A stretch of DNA of 64,000 bases from Pseudomonadota bacterium (GTDB lineage: Bacteria > Desulfobacterota > Syntrophorhabdia > Syntrophorhabdales > Syntrophorhabdaceae). Below the pieces are notes generated by a model. That model made no database searches. It was not told where the DNA came from and saw only the letters and a program-made list of their open reading frames with translations. Numbering within the stretch: position 1 is the stretch's first letter; each line of letters begins with the position of its first letter. Location of the stretch: assembly GCA_026388275.1 (NCBI GenBank), contig JAPLKB010000042.1:1-64000 (forward strand). Reading direction: 5' to 3'. Shown here one piece after another: positions 17,720-26,816 of this stretch. Both the position numbers and the translations under genes were made by a program.

Positions 17720-19492
17720 TTATGCGAAATGCTTTTTCAGTTGGGCTAATTGTCCTGTAAGTTCCTTAGGAAGTTTTTCGCCAAACTGTCCGTAAAATGC
17801 TTCAATACCTTCAATCTCTTTCTGCCATTCATCCTTATTAATTTCAAAAAGCTTCTTAAGAGTTTCTTTGGATATGTCAAGACCGGTGAGGTCTATGTCT
17901 TTTTTCTCCGGTATAAAACCAATAGGCGTTTCCGTTGCCTGAATTCTACCTTTGGCCCTGTCGAGCATCCATTTAATTATACGGAAATTTTCTCCGAATC
18001 CAGGCCATATAAATTTGCCTTGATCGTTCTTCTTAAACCAGTTAACAAAAAATATCTTCGGTGGATTGGTAAGTTTGGCTCCTATATTCATCCAGTGTTG
18101 GAAATAGTCGGCCATATTATACCCGCAGAACGGAAGCATTGCCATAGGATCGCGCCTTACCACGCCTATCTGGCCTGCTGCCGCCGTTGTGGTTTCCGAA
18201 CCGAGCGAAGAAGCTTTAAAAACACCATGGTTCCAGTTGAAGCTCTCACATACAAGGGGTACGGTGTCTGAGCGTCGTCCTCCGAAAAGTATTACAGAGA
18301 TGGGCACGCCTTTCGGATTGTCAAATTCAGGGGACAGAGTAGGACAGTTGTATGCCGCCACGGTAAAACGGGAATTGGGGTGTGCAACAACCTTACCTGA
18401 GGTTTTGTCCCAGGGATTACCCTGCCAATCCATAATATTTGCAGGTGCAATATCCGTAAGCCCTTCCCACCACGGTGAATTGGTATCAATATCGATACCG
18501 GTATTGGTAAAAAGAGTGGGATAGAACTTATCCGCCCTGAGGGTATTCATCATTTGAGGATTTGTCTTATCAGAAGTACCTGGAGCAACGCCAAAAAAAC
18601 CTGCTTCGGGATTGATCGCATAGAGTCTGCCGTCGGCTCCTACATTGATCCAGGCAATATCGTCGCCTAATGTAGTTACATTGTACCCTTCCAGGGTAGG
18701 CTGAATCATGGCAAGGTTTGTTTTCCCGCAAGCAGAAGGAAAAGAACCGAGAACATACATGGTCTCCCCGGTTTTTTTGTCCTCTACACCCATTATAATC
18801 ATGTGTTCTGCAAGCCAGCCTTCCTGATGACCCTGATAAGAAGCAATTCTCAAAGAGAAGCATTTCTTGCCGAGAAGTGCATTCCCACCATAACCGGAGC
18901 CAATACTCATAACAAGGTCTTCCTGGGGGAAGTGCATGACATACCGTCTTTCAGGGTTAAGGTCGGCTATTGAGTGAAGGCCCTTTACAAACTTACCCGT
19001 GGAGCCGATTTTGTCGATTATTCCCTGCCCTACCCTTGTCATGATATACATGCTGACAACAACATAAATAGAATCGGTGATTTGTATACATGGCTTCGCA
19101 TAAGGAGAATCAGGATGACCCATCATGTAAGGGATAACATAGAGTGTCCTGCCCTTCATGCATCCGTCAAAGATTGCAGAAACTTTCTTCTTGGCATCGG
19201 CAGGCTCCATCCAGTTGTTGTTAGGACCTGCATCTTCTTTTTTCGGTGTGCATACAAATGTAAGTTGTTCTGTTCTGGCCACATCATTAGGGTGACTCAT
19301 GTGATGATAGGAATTTGGAAAGAAATTATGGTTAAGTTCCCGGAATGTATTATGAATATATGTTTTCTCCTTCTCTATGCCTATTTTAATAAGGTCACGT
19401 ATTTCCTGTTCATTGCCCTGAACCCAGTAAATTTTATCCGGTTTGGTAAGTACAGCCTGTTCTTCAACCCATTGTTCCACTAACTTTCTCAT
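17720..19492 (-). CDS. pckG: Phosphoenolpyruvate carboxykinase, GTP-dependent
   Basis: A 590-residue enzyme of the GTP-type PEPCK family. The kinase-1a/P-loop is FPSACGKTNLAM, with the reactive cysteine typical of the GTP class, and the metal and substrate regions GDDIAWIN and FFVNWFKK are present. Length is standard. It interconverts oxaloacetate and PEP with GTP/GDP, feeding gluconeogenesis from acetyl-CoA or pyruvate-derived C4 acids in an organism growing on acids or aromatics. It is monocistronic: a ribosome site lies in the GGAGG stretch before 19492, a hairpin terminator follows, and a long intergenic region lies upstream. Confidence 0.95.
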   Translation of the reverse strand: MRKLVEQWVEEQAVLTKPDKIYWVQGNEQEIRDLIKIGIEKEKTYIHNTFRELNHNFFPNSYHHMSHPNDVARTEQLTFVCTPKKEDAGPNNNWMEPADAKKKVSAIFDGCMKGRTLYVIPYMMGHPDSPYAKPCIQITDSIYVVVSMYIMTRVGQGIIDKIGSTGKFVKGLHSIADLNPERRYVMHFPQEDLVMSIGSGYGGNALLGKKCFSLRIASYQGHQEGWLAEHMIIMGVEDKKTGETMYVLGSFPSACGKTNLAMIQPTLEGYNVTTLGDDIAWINVGADGRLYAINPEAGFFGVAPGTSDKTNPQMMNTLRADKFYPTLFTNTGIDIDTNSPWWEGLTDIAPANIMDWQGNPWDKTSGKVVAHPNSRFTVAAYNCPTLSPEFDNPKGVPISVILFGGRRSDTVPLVCESFNWNHGVFKASSLGSETTTAAAGQIGVVRRDPMAMLPFCGYNMADYFQHWMNIGAKLTNPPKIFFVNWFKKNDQGKFIWPGFGENFRIIKWMLDRAKGRIQATETPIGFIPEKKDIDLTGLDISKETLKKLFEINKDEWQKEIEGIEAFYGQFGEKLPKELTGQLAQLKKHFA

Positions 19493-20300
19493 CTTATTTC
19501 CTCCTTAATTATTATGTAAATGTATAACTATTGCAATTGTGTATGCTTGACACGGTTCACATTGTATAACCGTCTTTTATATTTGCTGTACTGGATAACA
19601 CATTGCAGAAACACAAACGGGAAAATTGTTTCACAGCGGTTGCTGTATCCACCCGATGCATTCCCGGACATTTTTACAGATCAATTGTGATCTGCTTGGT
19701 GTTGTGCCGATTTGGGTTGTGGAAAGAAAGTGCCAGACGGAAACCACTTGTTTATTTGTTAGTAGTATATATATCAAAATATGTTCCACCCGAATTGAAT
19801 TATTATTTCTTTTATTTTATACTAAAGTCAATAAAAAAAATGTACAAAATGATGCACTAACCTTTGGGTTAAGTAGCCATGCGCTATCACCTGCACTCGG
19901 CAACTGATTTTTTAAACAGTCTCGTCAGTTGCCTCATAATTAAATCCTACCACCCAGGGTATGCCGAAGCAAGATAACATTGACTCATATAAAACCTTTA
20001 TATCGGATTATGAACCAACAATCTTTTCTGTGATCTCTTTAATAAATTTAATATGATGCAATTCGTTGGTATACTTACTGAAGTTTATTTAAGGTTGACA
20101 CTGATGCATATTACTGGTATATTTCACTTTATAAATAAGGTTTATCGTAAGGAGAAGGAAAATAAGTTTTTTTGACGATCTTGCCTCTGTTATGGTTCTT
20201 CTGAATTTTTTTGGAAGATATTCCCTGAACAACTAAAGGATTACAGCCATTATATTCAAATCGTTAATAAAAGAATATATTCATTATAGCAGATCATTAT
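19493..20300. other. 808-bp intergenic region between pckG and fabH-like gene
   Basis: AT-rich, and it contains divergent promoters for the two genes. Short open frames at 19603-19907 have no ribosome sites and no recognisable protein features, so I do not call them. Apart from the promoter at 20095-20123 and a long leader towards 20301 I see nothing firm. The leader from about 20130 contains AAGGAGAAGGA followed by a T-rich tract that could begin a leader peptide, but no convincing short frame follows. Confidence 0.5.
20095..20123 (+). promoter_or_regulatory. Sigma-70 promoter upstream of the fabH-like gene
   Basis: TTGACA, 17-bp spacer, TATATT: near-consensus spacing and hexamers. It would start transcription near 20130 and leave a leader of about 170 nt before 20301. 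Confidence 0.55.
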
Positions 20301-21245
20301 ATGTATATTAATGCGGCCTACCATTATTTACCTGATAAGATCATTCCTAACTCATACTATACAACTCTGATTGACTTATCGGACGAGTGGATTTATAAAA
20401 GATCGGGTATCCGGACAAGAACAAAAGCAGGCATTGACGAGAATACAAACACAATGTCCATAGATGCTGTAAAATCAGGACTCCATAGACTCCCGTATGA
20501 TCTGAAAGAAGTAGACCTTATTGTCGGCGCCACATATACACCTTACGATACCGTTGCAACTAATGCTCACGCTGTTCAAAGTCATTTCGCTATTTCCCGT
20601 GCCAAGGCTCTCTCCATTTCTTCAGCATGCTCATCCTTTATTAATGCTGTAGAGATAGTAGAAGGTTATTTTGCTATCAACAAATCACGGAGAGCCCTTG
20701 TCGTTGCTTCGGAACATAATACCGCTTACAGCGACGACAATGACAAGCAATCCGGTTATTTATGGGGAGACGGCGCCGGGGTCGTACTTATTTCGAAAGA
20801 AAAAATTTCTGAAGAAGATATTGAGATACTTGACCTGAACACAACGGGGCTTGCAGATGTTGGAAAAGGTCTCGATGGTGTATATTTAAGGCCAAATGAC
20901 GGAGGACTACAAATGCCTTACGGCAAGGATATCTTTGTCCATGCATGTAAACACATGGTCTCTGAAGTCGAAAACATAGTAAAAAAGAATGGTTTTAAAT
21001 TGGAAGACATAAAACATTGTATTCCACACCAAGCCAATGCACGAATAATCAATAATGTAGCAGAAACTCTTGGTTTGAAAAACGGGCAGTTGATTATGAA
21101 TATCGAAGGTACCGGTAATACCGGTAGTGCAAGTACGATTATTGCCCTGTCACAAAACTGGCAGAGATTTAAGAAAGGCGAACTGATTGTCATCACAGTG
21201 TTCGGCGGCGGATACTCAAGCGGCGCAATACTTTTAAGAAGGTAA
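20301..21245 (+). CDS. 3-oxoacyl-ACP synthase III (FabH-like) / thiolase-fold condensing enzyme
   Basis: A 314-residue KAS III-type enzyme with its whole Cys-His-Asn triad: Cys in SISSACSSFINAVE, His in CIPHQANARI and Asn in IEGTGNTGSAS, with the C-terminal GGGYSSGAILL strand. FabH starts fatty-acid synthesis by condensing acetyl-CoA with malonyl-ACP; related proteins make branched starters or act in secondary lipid pathways. It stands alone here, without fab or plsX genes, so a specialised role is possible. A near-consensus promoter lies about 180 bp upstream, but the ATG lacks a clear ribosome site. Confidence 0.8.
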   Translation: MYINAAYHYLPDKIIPNSYYTTLIDLSDEWIYKRSGIRTRTKAGIDENTNTMSIDAVKSGLHRLPYDLKEVDLIVGATYTPYDTVATNAHAVQSHFAISRAKALSISSACSSFINAVEIVEGYFAINKSRRALVVASEHNTAYSDDNDKQSGYLWGDGAGVVLISKEKISEEDIEILDLNTTGLADVGKGLDGVYLRPNDGGLQMPYGKDIFVHACKHMVSEVENIVKKNGFKLEDIKHCIPHQANARIINNVAETLGLKNGQLIMNIEGTGNTGSASTIIALSQNWQRFKKGELIVITVFGGGYSSGAILLRR

Positions 21246-21316
21246 TTTTTTCAATTGTGTTTCTTTCATACTACTCATGCTTTGCACTTACTTCCAGCAC
21301 ATGCATCTGCACAACA

Positions 21317-22309
21317 TTAATTTCCCTGCGTCATCTGCTCTGAGTTATCAAAAGTCCGCAGTTCTTCTATAGCATCGAGAAGCTCTTTGCACGTACCTGT
21401 TCTGAAGGCTCTGTCGCGAAGCGGCTTCATCCCTGAAAGTCCTCTTGTGTACCATATAAAAAATTTGTGAAAGCAACTTACGCTTTTCTTTTCACCATAA
21501 TGCTGAACCAGCAGGTTTAGATGCAGTTTCATTATTTCAATGCGCTCAATTATATCAGGCCCTTCACAAAACGTTCCATTTTGATAAAATTGGATTATCT
21601 CCCTGAATATCCATGGATTCCCGAGGGCGCCGCGGGCAATTGCCATCCCGTCACAGCCGGTTTCATTAAACATCTTTCTGACAAAGGACAACGATAAGGC
21701 GTCGCCGCTGGCAAATACAGGAATCTTTAATGCTTCTTTTACCTCTTTAATGATCCGGTAATCTACGGTTCCGTTATAACCCTGGGTTTTTGTCCTTCCG
21801 TGGATAAAAAGTGCACTGATACCGGCATCCTCGGCATAGAGTGCAGTTTCCCGCGCATTTATTGAATCATAATCCCACCCTGTTCTAATCTTCACTGTTA
21901 CCGGGACTTTTGAATGGGCAACCAGTAATTTAAGGATATTTCTCAGTTTTCGCGGTTCTCTGAGAAGTGCTGCTCCTTTGCCGTTGCGCGTAATTTTTGC
22001 TGTTGGACAGGCAGCATTAAAATCAAGAAGATCAAACTCGTGTCCATCAAGAACATTCATAGCTTTTAAGATGTGTTCTTCGTCGTTCCCCAGCAACTGC
22101 ACTCCCAGAGGCCGGTCATCAGTTGTGGAGGAAAGCATGCGAAGAGTCCTTTTATCATTGTGCGACAAAGCCCTTGCATCAATCATCTCAGTAAATGCCA
22201 TTGGCGCACCAAAAGCACGTGTGACCAGACGAAAGGGAAGATCGCTCACCCCAGCCATAGGGGCAAGAATACAGGGGACGGGAAGAACGATGTTGCCAAT
22301 TGCAAGCAT
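21317..22309 (-). CDS. dusB: tRNA-dihydrouridine synthase (DusB family)
   Basis: A 330-residue flavoenzyme that reduces uridines in the D-loop of tRNAs. The N-terminus PCILAPMAGVSDLPFR is the FMN-binding start of the barrel. The catalytic cysteine is in NAACPTAKITRNGKGAALL, where most DusB proteins read NxGCP, and the phosphate-binding loop is in SGDALSL and DGMAIARGALGNPWIF. It stops about 70 bp from the fabH-like gene, converging with it, and starts about 110 bp before tRNA-Arg on the same strand, an apt but perhaps chance neighbour. Confidence 0.9.
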   Translation of the reverse strand: MLAIGNIVLPVPCILAPMAGVSDLPFRLVTRAFGAPMAFTEMIDARALSHNDKRTLRMLSSTTDDRPLGVQLLGNDEEHILKAMNVLDGHEFDLLDFNAACPTAKITRNGKGAALLREPRKLRNILKLLVAHSKVPVTVKIRTGWDYDSINARETALYAEDAGISALFIHGRTKTQGYNGTVDYRIIKEVKEALKIPVFASGDALSLSFVRKMFNETGCDGMAIARGALGNPWIFREIIQFYQNGTFCEGPDIIERIEIMKLHLNLLVQHYGEKKSVSCFHKFFIWYTRGLSGMKPLRDRAFRTGTCKELLDAIEELRTFDNSEQMTQGN

Positions 22310-22422
22310 GTTTTATTCTATCTCTCAAATACTCGGCTGTCAAATATAGGGAACTGGATGGTTGTAGTAAGTAAAAACATTCAAATACAATGGATCTGCG
22401 GTACAGTATCAGAATATAAATA

Positions 22423-22496
22423 TGCCCCCGGCATGACTCGAACATGCGGCACACGGATTAGGAATCCGTTGCTCTATCCGCCTGAGCTACGGGGGC
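22423..22496 (-). tRNA. tRNA-Arg (CCT anticodon)
   Basis: A full cloverleaf on the minus strand: acceptor GCCCCCG/CGGGGGC, D-arm GCTC...GAGC, anticodon stem ACGGA/TCCGT around loop TTCCTAA (anticodon CCT), T-arm GCATG/CATGC around TTCGAGT, and discriminator A. CCA is not encoded. Confidence 0.95.
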
Positions 22497-22805
22497 ATCA
22501 TTTAATCAATAAAATTGAGTTACACATTTTAAAATATAAATCACGCAAAGAATCTGCAAATTCATAAATATCACTGTCGTAAAACATGCTTTTTAATACC
22601 ATATATGGGATTTATTTTAAAGAAAAAAGGCAGAGCGCCGGTAATTCATTGTTTAGCAAGGTAAATGCAACAAAATAGTGGCTTTTGTCATGGTAATTCA
22701 ATATAGATTAGTGCCAATAAAACAACAAATAATCACCGAATATGTCTAAAAAATGGAATATTTATAAAAATTTTCATTTTTTTTTAAAAAATATGCAATA
22801 AATCC

Positions 22806-22833
22806 TTGATTATTAAAGAAATTGTGCTAATAT
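22806..22833 (+). promoter_or_regulatory. Promoter of the HU gene
   Basis: TTGATT, 16-bp spacer, TAATAT, in an otherwise empty AT-rich region (22497-22937) after tRNA-Arg. Start of transcription is expected near 22840. Confidence 0.5.
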
Positions 22834-22870
22834 CTTTTGTACATGGTTATTCTTACAGGGTTTCATATAA

Positions 22871-22891
22871 CAGGCAAAGGATATTTGCCTG
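22871..22891 (+). promoter_or_regulatory. Leader hairpin in the HU 5' UTR
   Basis: A perfect 8-bp stem (caggcaaa / tttgcctg) with a GGATA loop, between the promoter and the HU ribosome site (AAGGAGG). It could stabilise the mRNA or serve as a control hairpin; no T-run follows, so it is not a terminator. Confidence 0.45.
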
Positions 22892-22937
22892 ATAATCATA
22901 TATATTATTATAAACTATACCCAAGGAGGTAGTAAGA

Positions 22938-23288
22938 ATGACCAAGGCAGAAATCGTAGAAAAAGTAGCAGAAGAAATTAAAGTTTCTAAAACAGCTGCA
23001 GCAAAAGCCTTCGCTGTTGTTACAGGATCCATTGAACAGGCAATGAAGAAGGGTGAAAAGGTAACAATTATCGGATTTGGAACCTTCTCAGTAGCAGACA
23101 GAAAAGCCCGCAAAGGAAGAAACCCCCGTACAGGTAAGGAAATCAAGATTGCAGCAAAGAAAGTCCCTAAATTCTCAGCAGGCGCCGCTCTAAAGGCAGC
23201 AGTCAGCGGCAAAGCAGCAGCAAAACCGGCAGCAAAGAAAGCACCGGCAAAAGCAGTAAAACCGGCAGCAAAAGCTAAAAAGAAATAA
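22938..23288 (+). CDS. HU-family nucleoid protein with lysine/alanine-rich C-terminal tail
   Basis: A 116-residue protein. Residues 1-88 are a normal HU/IHF domain (MTKAEIVEKVAEE, IGFGTFSVADRKARKGRNPRTGKEI). The last 28 residues are only Lys, Ala, Pro and Val in KPAAKKAPAK-type repeats, like the tail of histone H1 or of mycobacterial HU. Such tails add non-specific DNA binding and compaction. It is monocistronic, with its own promoter, a leader hairpin, an AAGGAGG ribosome site and a strong terminator at 23313-23345, which suggests high expression. Confidence 0.9.
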   Translation: MTKAEIVEKVAEEIKVSKTAAAKAFAVVTGSIEQAMKKGEKVTIIGFGTFSVADRKARKGRNPRTGKEIKIAAKKVPKFSAGAALKAAVSGKAAAKPAAKKAPAKAVKPAAKAKKK

Positions 23289-23312
23289 TACAACTTTGAT
23301 AGATACATTCTG

Positions 23313-23345
23313 AACCAAGCGGGCCTTTTGCCCGCTTGGTTTTTT
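23313..23345 (+). terminator. Rho-independent terminator of the HU gene
   Basis: Stem aaccaagcgggc / gcccgcttggtt, short loop, then six Ts: a textbook intrinsic terminator 25 bp after the stop codon. Confidence 0.9.
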
Positions 23346-23538
23346 AATGGAAATTGCCTGGGACAGCTTGATACAGTTACTTATCCTAATGGAAAATACG
23401 AGATTGTTTCTTCCGTTTGTTTCATACCCGGTAATACATCCTTCCCCCCCATTAATAAACGACATCAAGGATTTTGATAAGGACTTGGGGAGCAAATTTT
23501 CTTAATAGCTCCAGAAGACAACGATCAATCTTCCTTCC

Positions 23539-24318
23539 TTACTGACGGGCGTTTTCTGCGGCTAAGAGGGCTGCTCCAAATGCTGCAGTGATTTGTGGTT
23601 CATCCGGAACAAGAATATCAATATTAAGTTCTTTCTCTATTGCTTTCACCAGACCACGATCTTTAGCGCCTCCGCCTGTTATAGCACAATCCAGAGTGAG
23701 ACCAAGGCGTACAACAAGGTTTATAATCTTTGATGCAATAGCCTTATGTACACCGGCGAGAATATCCGCTGGGAAGGCTCCCTCGGCTATGCGCGACACC
23801 GCCTCTGATTCGGCAAAAACAGCGCATCCTGTTGTAAACTCAACAGGGTTAGCGGATTGAAGTGAAAGCTCCCCGATCTCATCTATATTCATGTGAAGAA
23901 TACGGGCAATGACATGAAGAAACTTACCACTTCCTCCAGCGCATTTCTCATTTAAAATAAAGTTGGCTACCCTTCCCGCATCATTAAACCGGATCGCCTT
24001 GCTGAACTGGGCACCAATATCAATCAGAGTCCTGACAGAGGGAAATAAATGAAAAACACCGGCAGCATGGCATGAAATGTCCGTAATCGACTGATCTGCA
24101 AAATCAACAGTTGTCGCTCCATAGCCGGTGGCAATTGTATAAGATATATCCCCTATATTAAGACCGGCTTTTTCCAGAGCAATATCCGACGTTTTTTCAG
24201 CCGTTTCTTTATAGCTTCCGCCTGAAGGCATAGTTGCATATGAAATGAGAGTCTTGTCCTTGCACACAACCGCCTTTGAAAAACCGGAACCTATATCCAC
24301 ACCGAGCACATATGCCAT
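23539..24318 (-). CDS. bzdQ: Benzoyl-CoA reductase-type ATPase subunit, BzdQ/BcrD-like
   Basis: A 259-residue member of the BadF/BcrA/HgdC ATPase family. It has an N-terminal phosphate loop (VLGVDIGSGFSKAVV), a second acidic strand (LIDIGAQFSKAIRF), the cluster-binding cysteine segment LNEKCAGGSGKF, and ITGGGAKDRGLV near the end. Compared with its neighbour (24391-25233) the motifs are diverged: AQFSK instead of GQDSK, and AGGSGK instead of AAGTGR. Such paired unequal ATPases are known in class I benzoyl-CoA reductases. Last gene of the four-gene minus-strand operon. ATG 24318 preferred (GAGG upstream). Symbol by gene order and family. Confidence 0.75.
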   Translation of the reverse strand: MAYVLGVDIGSGFSKAVVCKDKTLISYATMPSGGSYKETAEKTSDIALEKAGLNIGDISYTIATGYGATTVDFADQSITDISCHAAGVFHLFPSVRTLIDIGAQFSKAIRFNDAGRVANFILNEKCAGGSGKFLHVIARILHMNIDEIGELSLQSANPVEFTTGCAVFAESEAVSRIAEGAFPADILAGVHKAIASKIINLVVRLGLTLDCAITGGGAKDRGLVKAIEKELNIDILVPDEPQITAAFGAALLAAENARQ

Positions 24319-24390
24319 CCTAAATCCTCTGTCATTGCCGTATAACACCGGGCTTTATCTATAAGAGTCGACATTGCCGGAACATGTCTC

Positions 24391-25233
24391 TCAAGAGAAA
24401 AAACTGGCCGCTTGCAGCCCCATTGTACTTCTTTTCAGAGTTTCTCCCCTTCCGGCAGCGTTTTCATAAGTTTCTTTCCCTACAATTGCTGCACCTATCG
24501 CACCTGTAAGCAGCGGTTCAGGCGGAACCAGAACCTGGCACCCGAATTTTCCTTCCAATGCCCTTACCAGGCCGATGTTCTTTGCTCCACCGCCTGTTAT
24601 GGCAATATCGGGTGAAATTTTAAGCTTGTTTGCCATGGAATATATCCTAACGGCAATGGCTTCATGGATGCCTGCAATAAGATTGGCAACAGGTTCACCA
24701 TTCGCAAGCTGAGAAGTTACTTCCTGTTCTGCGAAGACAGTGCAGGTATTACTAATAATTGCCGCCTTTCCGGCTGAAAGAGAAAGCTCGCCAAGTTTTT
24801 CCAGTGGAACACCCAGCGCATCGGCAATTACTTCAAGAAACCGCCCTGTTCCGGCAGCGCACTTATCATTCATAACAAAACTGATAACCTTGCCGGCCTT
24901 CAGTTTAATACATTTACTGTCCTGGCCGCCGATATCCACAATTATTTCCGCTGTTGGAAGAAGGCTGTAAATCCCTTTAGCGTGGCATGTAATCTCCGTA
25001 ATCTGTTTGTCTGCAAAGGGTACGTTTATCCTGCCGTATCCGGTGGCAACAACATAGGACAAGTCTTCGAAGTCAAGCCCTGCCTTGTTAAGAGCTTCTT
25101 CCATTACTTTATTGGCCAGCCTGCGGTGCTCAGGACCAGTGGGTCCGATAACGGATGACACAAGGGTATCACCCACGATGGCCACCTTGGTCATCGTGGA
25201 CCCAATGTCAATTCCGGCAAAGTATTGTTTCAT
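24391..25233 (-). CDS. bzdP: Benzoyl-CoA reductase-type ATPase subunit, BzdP/BcrA-like
   Basis: A 280-residue ATPase of the BadF/BcrA/HgdC (acyl-CoA dehydratase activase) family with canonical motifs: YFAGIDIGSTMTKVAI, IIVDIGGQDSKCIKL, MNDKCAAGTGRFLEV (the cysteine holds a [4Fe-4S] cluster shared between two ATPase subunits) and ITGGGAKNIGLV. It hydrolyses ATP to push low-potential electrons from ferredoxin to the reductase subunits. Upstream and downstream partners are all present on the same strand. A single activase of this family could also serve a 2-hydroxyacyl-CoA dehydratase, but two ATPases plus two large subunits point to benzoyl-CoA reductase. Confidence 0.8.
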   Translation of the reverse strand: MKQYFAGIDIGSTMTKVAIVGDTLVSSVIGPTGPEHRRLANKVMEEALNKAGLDFEDLSYVVATGYGRINVPFADKQITEITCHAKGIYSLLPTAEIIVDIGGQDSKCIKLKAGKVISFVMNDKCAAGTGRFLEVIADALGVPLEKLGELSLSAGKAAIISNTCTVFAEQEVTSQLANGEPVANLIAGIHEAIAVRIYSMANKLKISPDIAITGGGAKNIGLVRALEGKFGCQVLVPPEPLLTGAIGAAIVGKETYENAAGRGETLKRSTMGLQAASFFS

Positions 25234-25275
25234 TAATACGGGCTTTTGCACTGTATGCAGCGATCCGACAAAGTT

Positions 25276-26607
25276 TTAATTGCCCTTACTCCTGACCGTT
25301 TCCAGTGCTTCGATGAATGCATCAATCCTGTTGTGCGTATCTGCCTCATTGTAAGAGCTGATATCCACAATGTCGCCTTCCATAATAAGAACAGGTATGT
25401 CTTTATAAATTTTTCTGAGAATTTCCGCCTGTTGAACGATTCCTGCATGCCAGCTTCGGCAGGAAAAGGCTGAATGAAAAACTACACCATCGCATTTATA
25501 GTCTTCAATATATTCGATAATGCGCTCAACCTTAGGTATGGAGCCTGGACGATTCCGTGCCTTGTCGTACCAGTGGGTCCAGAATCTCACCCATCTCCAT
25601 GCAATGTGTTCCAGGGGATCATTAGTCTTCGGGAGATTGAGACGCTCAACCTTTTCAGCGTTACGATATGTTGTTTCTACAGGGAATACGGCGCCTTTAC
25701 TGTTGAAATACTGAAAATCGCCGAGGGCAAACCACGAAGGAAGTCCGGCACCCCAAAGAATACGGTATTTTTCTTCATCGGCCACGCCTTGCTTCTGCTC
25801 TATTTTCTGCCTCAACTCCAGGTTCAGGTCAGCATAAAAATCGTAGGCCTCCTGAGTACCGAGGTTAAACGTCAGGGGCACCATAGTATTCATCGCATCG
25901 CCAGTATCCATAGGCGTGGGAATAGCCTTGCGCAGTTCGTAGGTATCAATAAAGATGTCCCATGTTCTATCTGTAAGGTCAACAAGAGCTGCAAGCTTGT
26001 CCCAGTCCATCTTTTTACCAATATGTTTCTCACAGAAACTTACGCATGCACGCAGTTCCTCTGTTGCATATTTCACGTAGATCTTTTCCTGTCCCTTGTG
26101 ATCCATATTCGGGTCCCAGGGCGGATAATACATGCTCCCGACAAATACAGGCACATCCTGCAGATAATGCTGTGTTGCCTGCGGCCACTTAAATCGCGGA
26201 TCGCACAATTGCTGGCCGCTGCCTATTATCATGTCCGGTCTTCCCATGCCGCCCCACGGAGCTCCAGGAGGCATTTCTCCGCCCATTTCTTCGCGCAGCA
26301 TATCAAAACCGAGGGTACATGTCGCATATGTGCACAAAGAACGGGAGAAGTTATCCGATTCTGCCTTTTGCAGATATTGTTCAGCATCACGTTTGGCTGC
26401 ACATACGCCTGAGAAACTTTCACCCCAGGCGGGTACAATATCCATAGCCCTCATAATTTCATCCTGACCGTCATTGATATAGGCGTAGGCTACTTTTTTC
26501 CCCTCTTCTTTTGCTTTAAGGGTTGCGGACATATTGCCTCTTACAAATTTCGGTATTTTTGCTGCTGCCTGGGTTGCAAGCGCTCTTGGTTTTTTATCAT
26601 CTGCCAT
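25276..26607 (-). CDS. bzdO: Benzoyl-CoA reductase subunit, BzdO/BcrB-like (HgdB superfamily)
   Basis: A 443-residue protein of the 2-hydroxyacyl-CoA dehydratase D-component/benzoyl-CoA reductase superfamily. Cysteines likely to bind the [4Fe-4S] cluster are in VCAAKRD, SLCTYATC and VVFHSAFSCRSWHAGI, the last being a family hallmark. With the 385-residue partner (26817-27974) it forms the heterodimer that binds the aromatic CoA ester and reduces the ring. Second gene in the order N-O-P-Q, with sizes close to those of the Azoarcus-type enzyme. A related dehydratase of unknown substrate is the main alternative. Confidence 0.8.
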   Translation of the reverse strand: MADDKKPRALATQAAAKIPKFVRGNMSATLKAKEEGKKVAYAYINDGQDEIMRAMDIVPAWGESFSGVCAAKRDAEQYLQKAESDNFSRSLCTYATCTLGFDMLREEMGGEMPPGAPWGGMGRPDMIIGSGQQLCDPRFKWPQATQHYLQDVPVFVGSMYYPPWDPNMDHKGQEKIYVKYATEELRACVSFCEKHIGKKMDWDKLAALVDLTDRTWDIFIDTYELRKAIPTPMDTGDAMNTMVPLTFNLGTQEAYDFYADLNLELRQKIEQKQGVADEEKYRILWGAGLPSWFALGDFQYFNSKGAVFPVETTYRNAEKVERLNLPKTNDPLEHIAWRWVRFWTHWYDKARNRPGSIPKVERIIEYIEDYKCDGVVFHSAFSCRSWHAGIVQQAEILRKIYKDIPVLIMEGDIVDISSYNEADTHNRIDAFIEALETVRSKGN

Positions 26608-26648
26608 GTTATTTTCCTCTAAATTATTTATTATTATTTACAATTTGC

Positions 26649-26680
26649 CAGGACACCCGCAGGCGGGTACCTGCCCCACA
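26649..26680. repeat. Partial copy of the fold-back element core
   Basis: The segment acacccgcaggcgggtacctg, in the gap between the two reductase genes, matches the acacccgcaagcgggtacccg block of the elements at 33395 and 60759. The characteristic central hairpin is missing, so this is a fragment. The rest of the 209-bp gap holds no gene. Confidence 0.45.
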
Positions 26681-26816
26681 CTCTCAAGGCTGTCGGGGCT
26701 TTCTCTTCTCGCTCACTGCCTGAGCTATTTTATTCTGTGTACGCTTTATTTTTACCGGGACTTAGTCCCTCCATTTCAAACGGTTTAAACACCTTGAACG
26801 GTTTAACCTGTTAATT

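Noticed and set aside
19603-19907. Two overlapping short frames in the pckG-fabH gap
   Set aside because: No ribosome site and no protein-like pattern in either; not called.
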